DNA of 64,000 bases from Epiperipatus broadwayi (lineage: Eukaryota; Onychophora; Udeonychophora; Euonychophora; Peripatidae): assembly GCA_028023455.1 (NCBI GenBank), contig JAQFVV010012511.1:2728165-2792164 (forward strand), written 5' to 3'. Positions 47,601 to 57,170 of this stretch are shown here, piece after piece (within the stretch, counting starts at the first letter, position 1; the number at the start of each line of letters is the position of its first letter). A program made the position numbers and the translations under genes. The notes below the pieces were generated by a model that worked only from the letters and a program-made list of their open reading frames with translations, was not told the DNA's origin and searched no databases.

Positions 47601-47756
47601 TTTATACTACTAAATCTTTGATAAAGTATTATTCATTATTTTTATAATGTTTTTTTTTTTTGCTATTAGATGATTTTATATTTTTTAATTACATTAATAT
47701 ATCTTTACAATGTTTAATTTTTTAATACAATCTTTAAGTCGCAGTCAATTGAAAAA
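44613..47756. other. A+T-rich DNA, no gene seen
   Basis: No frame has a motif; the one at 44637-44828 is judged to be chance. A B-box-like GATTTTGAACTC at about 46290 could be a SINE stub but has no second copy to confirm it. Confidence 0.5.
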
Positions 47757-47775
47757 CTCAACATCATCATCATTA

Positions 47776-48342
47776 TCAACCATTATCAATCCACTGCAGG
47801 ATGAAGGTCTCTCCAAGTTTAATCCATCTTCTCCGATCTTTAGCTTCTCTTCTCCATATCACCCCTGCACACTTTCTTATTTCATCCATCCATCTCACAT
47901 GTGGTCTCTTTCTGGGTCTTTTACAATCTCTTGGAATTCAGTTTAAAATTTCAATTGTTTATCTATTATCATCTCTTCTAGCAATATGTCCAGCCCAACT
48001 CCACTTCAATCTTTTAATTTTTTCAATGAGGTCAGTAACACCTGTTTGTTTTCTTACCCATACATTGCATTTTCGATCTCTTATTGTTACTCCCAACATA
48101 CACCTCTCCATACTTCTTTGAGTGGTCTGAAGTCTCTGTATTGCTCTTCTATTGAGTGTCCAAGTCTCAGATCCATAAATAAGAACTGGTAAAACACATT
48201 TGTTAAAAACCTTCCTTTTCAAACACATAGGCATATTTCCTTTTAGTATCAAGTTATTTCTACCAAAAGCACTCCAACCAAGTTTAATTCTATGATTAAT
48301 TTCCTCCATTATGTTTCCATCTGTATTAATAATCTGACCAAG
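47776..48342 (-). pseudogene. RTE C-terminal region
   Basis: It is in the same frame as the reverse transcriptase after the TAA at 48343-48345. It reads LGQIINTDGN, then MEEINHRIKLGWSAF, LIYGSETWTLNRRAIQRL and WAGHIARRDDNR, the strongly conserved tail of RTE proteins. Two further stops (at 47959-47961 and about 20 bases downstream) sit where a Trp is usual. After them the frame reads KRPHVRWMDEI, then RRRWIKLGET and the terminal stop at 47776. There are three nonsense codons but no frameshift through this half, so the copy looks fairly young. Confidence 0.88.
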
Positions 48343-49590
48343 TTATTTGTAACTGTTAACTTCTTCTAATTCATCATAATCAATCTTTATTTTCATATTT
48401 TGAGCAAATCGATTAAACATTACTTTAGTCTTTTTAACATTTATCTTTAATCCTACTTTCCTACTTTCATCTGATAACTCCTGCAACATTTCTTGCAGCT
48501 CTGAAGCATTATTTGCAAAAACAACTACATCATCTGCAAAATCTAAATGACTTAAATAATCTCCATTTACTTTCACTCCTTTAGTTTCCCATTTTAATCC
48601 ACAAAATACTTCTTGCAGCACTGCTGTAAAAAGTTTTGGAGATATGGAGTCACCTTGCCTTACACCTTTCTCAATGTTGATTTTCCTACTATCATTATGT
48701 AATCTAATTGTTGCTGTTGCATTTTTATAAATATTCTTTAAAATATGACAATATCCTGGATCTATACCGTGATGATTCAATGCTTTAATCACTGAAGAAA
48801 TGTTTATAGAATCAAATGCCTTTTCATAATCTACAAATCTAAAACATAACGACAACTCATATTCATTTTTCCTTTCTATAACTTCTCTCAGTACCTGAAT
48901 ATGATCTACTGTACTAAAACCACTTTTAAATCCAGCTTGTTCTCTTGGTTGGTGGAAATCCAATGTTCCCTTTAGACGAGTTGTAATTATCTTGGTAAAA
49001 ATTTTATATAAAACTGATAAAAGGCTGATAGGTCTGTAATTTCTAATATCTTCTTTATCACCCTTTTTAAATATTAATATTATTATTGCATTCTTCCAAT
49101 CATCCGGTACATCTTTATCATTTAGACATTTGGTATATAACTTTGCTAAAAAAATTTCTGTTTCTTTACCTGCTTCTTTTAATATATCAATTATAATTCC
49201 GTCATTACCTGGAGCCTTTCCTTTCTTCATACATTTAATTGCATTTCTTACTTCTTCATTTAAAATTCTGGGCAATTTGGAAGATGTAATAGATATAGGA
49301 GGTACTTGTTCTTTATTACTATATAATTCTTGATAAAAATCTTCTACCAATTTCATGATGTCATCTCTCCTTTTAGTAATAATTCCATCTTTTTTTCTTA
49401 TTGCAGATATTAATTTCCTACCAATACTAAAATGTTGTTTTACATTCTTGAGACTTTTATTTTCTTCTGCAGCTTTTCTTGCTAGTTCACAGTTATACTT
49501 TCTTATATCATTTTCAACTCTTTTCCGCACCATTTTACAAAATTCGAGATATTCAATCCTTTTTAATGCATCATTTTTGTATATCTTCAT
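48343..49590 (-). pseudogene. RTE reverse transcriptase (main open part)
   Basis: This frame has 415 codons. Blocks in order: [20 protein letters not shown] (about residues 180-200), [26 protein letters not shown] (motif A), [19 protein letters not shown] (motif B), [13 protein letters not shown] (motif C with catalytic DD) and [14 protein letters not shown] (motif D/E). All catalytic residues I can check are present. The frame ends at a TAA (48343-48345) where related elements have Tyr of the YLG block; the same frame then continues. Upstream of the Met the linker continues in another frame (49610-49770), so the frame was shifted near 49605 and the Met is not a native start. Confidence 0.92.
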
Positions 49591-49775
49591 ATTTCTTTTT
49601 TCTTCATAAATTCTCTAGTCTCAGTAGAAATTTTATTGATCAATTGCTGCTTTTTTCTTCCAGCTATCTTTGTAGCAGTTTTTAAAAGTGTATCAGTTAT
49701 TTTCATATTAATTTCATTCAAATCTGAATCATGTTCAAAATATTGAAAAACTATATTGCAATATTTATCATTCGA

Positions 49776-51004
49776 AAAAAAAAAAAAGGTAACTTAGTTT
49801 TATCTTGGATTTTTTTTTTTTAAAAAGGTCATTTTCATAATTACCCCATTTTTTTATCTTTTAGTTTATTTAAAGATTTTATAGTCCTCTTATTTTGCCA
49901 AAAGCAGAACTACATTTTTAAGATTGCCTTTATTTTAGATATTCCTTGATTCTGCCTAATGTCTTTAAAACTTTTTTCTTTAATCCTACATCTAAATTGG
50001 TATTCAAATATAAATATTACAGTTATTAAACATCGCGCTATATAAAATAAAATGTCTTGTTTATATATGCTTAACGTTTATATTGGTTTAATTTAGGGTT
50101 TTTATATACACAAATACTTTTATTTAAATATATTACTTTTGATCTGTTATAATTTGGTTATTTCAAAATGAATTTATTTCTCTGAAAAATATAATTGCTC
50201 AAGCTTTTTTTAAGATGACTGAAATAAATGTTTTTTCTAATTATAAATTATACAATCAGGATTCTTAAAAATAACTATTTTATAAGATTCCTTACTTTTT
50301 ATTCTTATAACACATAAAATGTTTAAATATTAATAATATAATCATTATCTAAATTAATGTCATTATTTTAGCTTTATAGATCTCTTTTGTAAGCAAATCA
50401 TAAATAAGACATCTAAATAAACTGCAGTTGGTTCTTGATATATGTAAATCCATGCTTATGCAAATGTCTATAATATACAGAAAGTTTTTTTAAAAAACAA
50501 GCAAAATATTCAAAGTGGAATAATTATGTTCCTTTCATTCATTAACTGAAAATATACTTGTTTTATAAATAAATATTTATTTAGTTATTACTAAGAATAA
50601 ATAAATGAACAAGCGAGTAAACAATGATTGTACTATAGTTTTTGTATAACAACAATTAACGGTTTCATTGTAGAACAAAATAACCGAGTAGAGAGTGAAC
50701 TTATCTACAACATATAACAACTTATGGAATACTAATTTGTGATGTGCATTAAAACATATTTTAATAATTAATGAAACACTGTAGAAAACATGTCATCAAG
50801 TGAATTTTTCAAATTAATAAATATCTCCACAACCAAAGTATAAAATTCTTCACCTTCTATTTAGTTATTTTGATTACCAATATAACTTTTAATTATTATT
50901 GTTATATAATTCTTGCTTTGATTTAATAATATTATATTACAATTAAAAAAAACCCTATGTTTTTAAGAATAATCATAATATTGTACAATGAGATTTAACG
51001 ATTT
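49776..51004. other. A+T-rich DNA with a stray MITE end
   Basis: No gene is seen. The sequence at 50015-50042 matches the terminus of the palindromic MITE at 15976-16716 and is listed separately. Confidence 0.55.
50015..50042. repeat. Isolated MITE terminus
   Basis: TTAAACATCGCGCTATATAA reproduces the terminal repeat of the 16-kb palindrome (same sense as its right inner end at 16385-16405), with a small deletion in TTACAGTT-ATTAAAC. The opposite end is not seen nearby, so it is a fragment. Confidence 0.65.
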
Positions 51005-51440
51005 CTAAATAGAACTTTCCTCTTTTTGTAATTCTTTTGCTTCTATGAAGGACAGCTTGTCTTTCCTTGATAGAAAGTCAGGAAGTTTTTTGTTCCAATC
51101 AGGAGGTGGGTTAGACTTTAATTGTCAAACATCATTGTTCAGAATATTAGTAAAACATATGGCTTGCTGAGCTTTTTCAGATTTTACAATTTTTTTCCAC
51201 AGCTTCGATGGACTTGTTTTTCCTCCACAACCTACAATTATCATAATCTTCCTTCCCATTCCTACAATCTATAGCACTATCAAATATAAAATATTGATGA
51301 AACCTGGCTTTTAAACTTATACAATCTTTATATTCTTTATAATATCATTCACAAGACCTGACTAGCCAAGCATCTTTAGGAAGCCCTGGTAACAGTTCAA
51401 ATATTTCTGCCACTATAACATTAGGATCAACATCAACCAT
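51005..51440 (-). pseudogene. C22orf39: Processed-pseudogene candidate of C22orf39/PANTS (UPF0545 family)
   Basis: The minus strand from ATG at 51440 reads PGLPKDAWLVRSCE, then YYKEYKDC, KARFHQYFIFDSAIDC, EDYDNCRLW, SEKAQQAIC and NPPPDWNKKLPDFL, ending at TAG 51005-51007. These blocks, with the paired cysteines and the PPPDW motif near the C terminus, are the signature of the small C22orf39/PANTS family of animals. Known members are about 105-145 residues; 145 codons are spanned here without an intron. The copy is dead: TGA at 51345-51347, a one-base shift near 51195, and TGA at 51125-51127. Loss of introns with decay fits a retrocopy, although no poly(A) tail is visible. The parent gene is not in this window. 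Confidence 0.8.
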
Positions 51441-52354
51441 GTCTTAACTGTACCAGCTATGAAAATATACTTCATCAATTATAAATTGTTAATTACATGA
51501 CATTCCTTATTTTAAATATTATGTGAATTGTGATATTTAAAATAATATTCCTTCTACAAAACAATTAAGTACAGTGTTGCTCTGAAATATATTCTTAAAA
51601 TGTTTTAACAAATAAAACTTCATATAATTTTTTAAATTTATATATATAAATCAAAGTACACAAAATTTTGGAAAATGCACAAGTCAAGTACTGGTATTAT
51701 GTTGAAACTAAAATAAAATACCAAGTCTTACCTAATCTGTAATGTCTAGAGAGAATTCAAAGTATTTTTTTAATTTTCTTTAGAAATATAATTATTTTTA
51801 ACTAAATTTCATAAATATACAAATTTACATGAGTCATATTTTTCTATAGGAATACAGGTGTAAAATTGCAATCTTAGTAGAAGCTTATTACTCGAATTAA
51901 ATAAATCCACCTTTCTGTTTTATATTTGATCAATCTGACTGTTTTAACTGAGAGGTCAGATTAACAACTATATAGTGATAATAGAAAGATGGATTTATTC
52001 AATTATATAATTTTATCAATGTATAAAAAATATATTAAATGAAAAGATGTCATTACTAAAATCAAGTTCAGCTGGTCATTTCTTTATTTATGAAAATGAA
52101 GATTGCACAAACTCTTGCTTAAGTCAGTAACTCAGATTTTCATACATGCACATTAGTTATTGTGCAGAATATGAAAATATTTTGTTAAGTAAATGAAAAT
52201 AAGCTTTATATTAGATGATCCTAAAAGAAACGAGATCTGAGATTTATTGACATTTTAAAAATAATTTTTTGCATTTATATCTAGCATGGATTATTTATAT
52301 AAGTTTATACTTATATTTAAATATATGTATATTGTCTATACAAAACTTAATGTA
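51441..52354. other. A+T-rich DNA, no gene seen
   Basis: No supported feature lies between the pseudogene and the SINE-like fragment. Confidence 0.55.
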
Positions 52355-52480
52355 ATTATAAGTGATTTGAACGCGGACTTTCAAGCTTCCTACATTTGAA
52401 AAGGGTAAATGATCTCCAATATATGTATTTCTTGCTGAATCAGCATTCATCAGTTGATCCAAATCCCTTATAAGTTTATA
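52355..52480 (-). repeat. SINE-like family S1, short copy
   Basis: GTGATTTGAACGCGGACTTT (reverse B box), AAGGGTAAATGATCTCCAAT and AATCAGCATTCATCAGTTGA follow the copy at 1475 in the same order, with a deletion between the first two blocks. The frame at 52295-52513 overlaps it and is not a gene. Confidence 0.55.
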
Positions 52481-54629
52481 CTTACGTAAGTAAGTATTGC
52501 CATTGACCAGCATATGTTAGTTTGACATAAACAATTTAAAATATCTATTTGACCAAAAAAAAAAAAATCCAGTTTTTACAGTTAAAATTCTATTAACCAT
52601 AAATAAACTTTTGATTTATTGTCAAAAGTAAATATTTTATATATTTAAATACTTTAAATATATACATTGTTGGTTCTAAAGACAGATAAAAATAACTAGG
52701 AAACAGAGCACTATAATCAGAATATAACATTTGATTATTATTTTAGTGGTATTTGCCATTATTAAACCACAAATTATTATAGTATCTCAGTTTTACACCC
52801 ACATAATTAAATTGCAAATGGTATGGGTGTGTGCAAAAATAGATTTTTAATAAAACTGAAACTTAAAATGTTAAATTGCATTAACTATGCAATTATGTAC
52901 ATAAACACAACACCACTGAAATATGAACTGTTAGATATATATTCATGTATACATATTAAAGTAAACATGCTTTTGCTAAACTGGCAGTTACATAATTAGA
53001 TTACTCATCAACCAAAGTTTAAAGTGCTCAATACATCATTTATTATTAAGTCCACATATATGCAAGTGTGCGTTCTTTTCTGAAAAAAATAAATGGAGTT
53101 GAGTAGTGTATATGTTCATCATGGAAAGTATAATGTCGTTGCTATTAGGAATATATTTATATAGGATACATCAGTATTCTATGCGTAGAGTTTTGATTTA
53201 AATGTTAGCAATGCATACAAACATCTCTTTAGAAATCACTTATAAAATATTGAAGCCCGTATAAATCTTATCATTCTGATGCAATTTGTTTAAGTAAAAT
53301 AAATGTGGTTTCTAATTCTTATCGTATAGTTTAAATTTTCTTCCTTTTCTATGCATAGAAAAAGAAACAGCTTTATTTTCTCATTCAACCTCAACTGAAT
53401 AATAATAATAGTAATAATAAACAACTTGTAGACATGTTTGTAAGTATGCTTGTTAATGTTAGCTCAATTAATCTAATAAATTATGAGAAAAACTGATAGG
53501 AAATGTAAGAAACTTTAATTTTCTTGATGTCAGGAGGCAAAGATTAAAAGCAGCAAAATTAAAAAAAAAATTTTATTGCTTTAATTAAAATGAAGAAGTA
53601 ATTAGATGCTATTAAGATAATTTGTAATAAGTAATTATCAACTAATATTAATCTTAATTAAGCTTACTTATAAACTTATTTATACTTTGTGTGGCTATAC
53701 TGATTTAAAAGATATTCATTATTACTCATTGCAACTTTTATTCAATTATTATTTTGTTAAATAAATTATTCAAAATCTCTGGAATAACCCTTAAATTACC
53801 AAACCTTACTTAGAATCTCTGCTGTAATTAGCTTAAAACTATGCAGTTTTATAGAAATCAAAGTATATAGTCATTAAATGATTTCCAAAGCATGATCATT
53901 TAATTTATTAATCTTTAGTTGTACAGTATTTATTAGTATTATTAGGTGTTATTAAGTCAATAATAATTCTTGCAATCACATTAATGGTATTTCTCCGAAA
54001 TCACCTATTATGTGTCTTTTTTTCTCTCCATGATGCATTCAATTGCATTAACTGTAATAATCCTCATTATATTACTCTGCATGAGAATCATATGACTATG
54101 GACGATCCTCATCAGTTAAGAGTGAAATAAAATTATTTGGTTAGTATTACCATGCAGTGTTTATTAATTATAGATGGCTTTAGAATAAAATGATGTTGGA
54201 GCATTACTGCTGTTTATGTACTAGCTGAAAACTCATGATATGTTAAAATAACAATTTAACAGTAGTTTAATTTTAAATTTAATGTAGAGTTTAACTAACT
54301 GTTAAATAACCAGAAAGTGTAATTGCTATATCTTGAGGGTATAAATTTAATACTAGTCTGGAAGCATTGGTAACTTTTAAATAAATCTAAATACAACTTT
54401 AAAGTAATAAAATAAATTTATTTAATATCAATAACAAAGTAAATAAAAACATAAAATAGAAAACGATTAAAAATTTCATGAGAAATCTCTCCAGTCTATT
54501 AATAAGCTTCTGCATGTGTGTGTCAATTTCTACAAATGCTCACTAAATAAATCTAATCTATTGCAATGTGTTTTAATTGAAAAAAGTTATTCATACTTTC
54601 ATTTGGATGCAACTTCAATGTAAATATAA
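52481..54629. other. A+T-rich DNA, no gene seen
   Basis: No frame, RNA or repeat boundary is supported. Confidence 0.55.
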
Positions 54630-55302
54630 TGGTAATTAACTATTATAGTATATATAATGGTATTTAACTATTATATACAGTCTTTCAATCTGCAGAAATA
54701 CTTTTAGTTACTTCCTTAATCCTCCTCAACTGCCATTAATTCAAAAAACTAATAGAAGCAAATAATTATCAACTCAAATCCCATGAATCCTGAATTTTAA
54801 CTGTAGCAGCTTGTCTATTAATTACATTCATTTTATTTTTAGTTATTAAAATTGCATCATTTACTTTTTTTTTTATTATGGTTTCTCTCTTCATGAAGAA
54901 TCTTAACACTTTCCAGATCAATTTAAATTTATATTCGCTTTCTTTTATGACCCAAGAAAACTGAAGCAGTCATTAAATCATTATTAATTTTATTTTTCAC
55001 ATGCCTGTATAACAATTCTTATTCCTTTAATCTTTTTTTTATACTGCATCTTAATTCACCTACATATGATAATATACATCCACAAAAAATTTGATACATA
55101 ACATTAATTTTTTGCTTGACAGGTATGACACTTAGAATTATTCACTAACACATTAACATTATTTATAACACAAAATGAAACATTAAACACATCTTTATAT
55201 ATATATCCTTAAACAATTTCACTTGAACATTTGAAATATATGGAATAGATATTCATTTTTTATTATCAATCTTCAACTGCTTTAAATCATTATAACTTTT
55301 TT
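54630..55302 (-). pseudogene. PLE family 2, copy C (3' fragment)
   Basis: On the minus strand this matches 36540-37245 of copy A. CHTCQAK, then CGCILSYVGE and RCSIKK form the zinc-binding pair and YIG half of the GIY-YIG domain, and HEERNHNKK-like and the 3' untranslated region follow, with a hammerhead-like motif at 54692-54733. The reverse transcriptase is absent. The fragment is broken by frameshifts. It lies head to head with copy B. Confidence 0.78.
54692..54733 (-). ncRNA. Hammerhead-like motif, PLE family 2, copy C
   Basis: On the minus strand: GGCAG, core TTGAGGA (one change from CUGANGA), hairpin GATTAA-GGAA-GTAAC (weakened), then AAAAGTA and CTGC closing stem I. It is more degenerate in hairpin II than copy A. 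Confidence 0.42.
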
Positions 55303-55305
55303 TAA

Positions 55306-55357
<52 letters not shown>
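55303..55357. repeat. (TA)n tract between head-to-head PLE fragments
   Basis: A pure (TA)n tract separates copies C and B and forms the centre of the inverted arrangement. Confidence 0.93.
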
Positions 55358-55359
<2 letters not shown>

Positions 55360-55935
55360 ATGTGTTTAATGTTTCATTTTGTGTTACAAATAATATTAAA
55401 AAGTGAATAATTCTAAGTGTTATACCTGTCAAGCAAAAAAGTAATGTTATGCATCAAATTTTTTGTGAATATATGTTATCATATATTGATGCAACAAGGT
55501 GCAGAATAGAGAAAAGTTTAAAGAAACATGAATTGTTATATAAGAATTTGAAAATTATAATGACTTAATGACTGGTTCAGTTTTCGTAAATCATGAAAGA
55601 AAATATAAATTTAAGTTTGATCTGGAAAGTGTTAAGATTATTCATGAAAAAAGGAACCATAATAGAAGAAAAAATAAGGAGGCAATTTTAAGAAATAGAA
55701 AAAAAATGAATATAATTAATTGCCAAGCTATTAATGTTAAAATTTGGGATTCATTGAATTTGAGCCAATGACATTTGTTTCCATTATGTCTTTTGAATTT
55801 AATGGCAATTGAGGAGGGTTAAGGAATTAACTGAAAATACTTCTGCACATTGAAGAATTGTATATAAAAGTTAACATTATATTTATTGTTATTACAATAG
55901 TTTTTAATTAATGGACATTTTATTTATATTATATA
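55358..55935 (+). pseudogene. PLE family 2, copy B (3' fragment)
   Basis: It begins AAGGATGTGTTTAATGTTTC, the same position in the element as the outer part of copy C. It continues through the endonuclease remnant, whose frame at 55568-55771 contains VFVNHERKYKFKFDLE and IHEKRNHNRRKNKEAIL, to the 3' untranslated region and the shared end TTTTTAATTAATGGACATTT. The frame at 55568 matches the dead frame at 36894 in copy A, so it is the C-terminal part of the same protein and not an independent gene. Confidence 0.78.
55805..55846 (+). ncRNA. Hammerhead-like motif, PLE family 2, copy B
   Basis: GGCA, core TTGAGGA (positions equivalent to G8 and A9 kept, C3 replaced by U), hairpin GGTTAA-GGAA-TTAACT, GAAA and CTGC. 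This copy is closer to a canonical core than copy A but has a weaker stem I. Confidence 0.45.
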
Positions 55936-56230
55936 TATCTATTAAGAACAGAAATCAATTATAAACTATATCAACATTATGCAGACAATCAGCGCTAAAG
56001 TAATATGTGAATTGTACTCACATTTATTATACTTCTTCACAATTCATTATTTTATTATACTTTTATAGCACTTAATTTCCCTTTATTATATTTTTACATA
56101 AATTCTAGTGAGAAATTTTATACGACAGTCCATTCACTCATAATTGCTTCTCATTGGAAATAATTAATACGATTGTCATATGCATATTTTTTAGAGTAGC
56201 TTAATTATAATAATTTATTCGTATTCTGTC
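55936..56230. other. A+T-rich DNA, no gene seen
   Basis: Nothing is supported between the PLE fragment and the first LTR-like end. Confidence 0.5.
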
Positions 56231-56333
56231 TGCACATATTTACATAATAAAATAATAATCTTTATTTACATTCACATAGATAATATACTTGCACAAACAA
56301 TCCATTGCAGCCTCTTACTCTAGAAATAATGTT
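56231..56333 (-). mobile_element. LTR-like end sharing about 55 bp with the LTR at 63.6 kb
   Basis: GCACAAACAATCCATTGCAG followed by TCTAGAAATAATGTT closely matches 63623-63676. On the minus strand it reads as stop, a purine-rich stretch, then TGCAATGGATTGTTTGTGC, the expected junction between internal region and 3' LTR. AATAAAG follows about 40 bases later, so the LTR may be very short, ending TGTGCA near 56231. The extent is uncertain. Confidence 0.45.
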
Positions 56334-56679
56334 AATGGGTCTGTCATTGTCACAAGAAAGGGGGAGCACATTTACCTATGGTTAGACTTGGGGGTCTTCT
56401 GGTAGCATGCAGGAAATATGAAATGCTTAGTCTATGATCACATCTACCTTTAATGGGCTATCTCAATGTTTACTCATTAAATCTAGATGTAATTTGGACT
56501 AGTTTGTGCACATCTCACCTCCCCCCTTTTGGCTCCATTATGCCTTAGTATTTGAACTCAGGGAGAATTTGCATTCAGCTCTCTTCAGAGATGGCCTTAC
56601 TCAGTTTAACAACTATTGTGTCTCAATATAAGTGAGGATCACTTAATGCACTCTCCCAGCATATCCTGAATATCAGTAT
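56334..56679. other. Less A+T-rich stretch with G-rich purine tract
   Basis: On the minus strand AAAAGGGGGGAGG (about 56519-56531) is followed by TGAGATGTGC, resembling a polypurine tract plus LTR start. A B-box-like ATTTGAACTCAGG lies at about 56550. No coding frame is seen. Identity is unresolved. Confidence 0.35.
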
Positions 56680-56734
56680 ACATATAAGGAGAAATGTGTG
56701 AATATTAATGTTTAGCATATATATATTTAGTGAT

Positions 56735-57170
56735 GCATAATGATGATGACAAGACAGAGATCATATTGATTAAAATAACTTAACATTTATTAAACAACAA
56801 ATCTAATTTAACAATATTAATATATATATATATATATATATTTTAACAATAATAATATATATATATATATATATATTCTAACCTGCTCTCGTGCATCTTC
56901 ACTTCCAGATAATATATGATATAAAATAAAACGGGTTCTATCTCAGTTAATAATTAATAACTAAAATATTCAGCATTAAAATTAAAATATTTCACTAGCT
57001 CAAATTTAAAATACGAATAAGGTTCAGTTTATAAAAATAAATTAAATAAATATTTAATATTTTCATGAGACTTGAAGTGAAAATACAGGTGACAAGATAG
57101 ATTACATTGAGCCAATATCCCACAGGATACTACCTCAATGGCATAAGAACACTATCCCCCCCCCTTATTA
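56735..57170 (-). mobile_element. LTR-like segment with polypurine tract
   Basis: On the minus strand AATAAGGGGGGGGG (57154-57168) is followed by TGTTCTTATGCCATTGAGG from 57151 leftwards. AATAAATG occurs at about 56785-56792, and CATCATCATTATGCATCA may form the far end near 56735. Order and size fit a 3' LTR of about 400 bases. The internal region to the right shows no readable polyprotein, so the identification is tentative. Confidence 0.42.
56819..56876. repeat. Duplicated (TA)n block
   Basis: Two (TA)n tracts are each preceded by AACAATA(T/A)TAA, a local duplication of about 38 bases. Confidence 0.85.

Larger units (their letters stand above)
47757..49775 (-). mobile_element. RTE-type LINE, 5'-truncated
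   Basis: The minus strand carries the reverse transcriptase and the complete C-terminal region of an RTE element. The AP-type endonuclease that should precede it is absent. The 3' end runs into TAATGATGATGATG directly after the stop codon at 47776, the short trinucleotide tail usual for RTE elements. The 5' edge lies in the endonuclease-RT linker, near an A run at 49775-49787. Truncation at the 5' end is the normal outcome of target-primed reverse transcription. No target duplication was found by eye. Confidence 0.88.

Noticed and set aside
47710-48192. Plus-strand frames of 68-106 codons
   Set aside because: Shadows of the RTE C-terminal region on the minus strand.
49130-49685. Plus-strand frames of 67-84 codons
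   Set aside because: Shadows of the RTE reverse transcriptase and linker.
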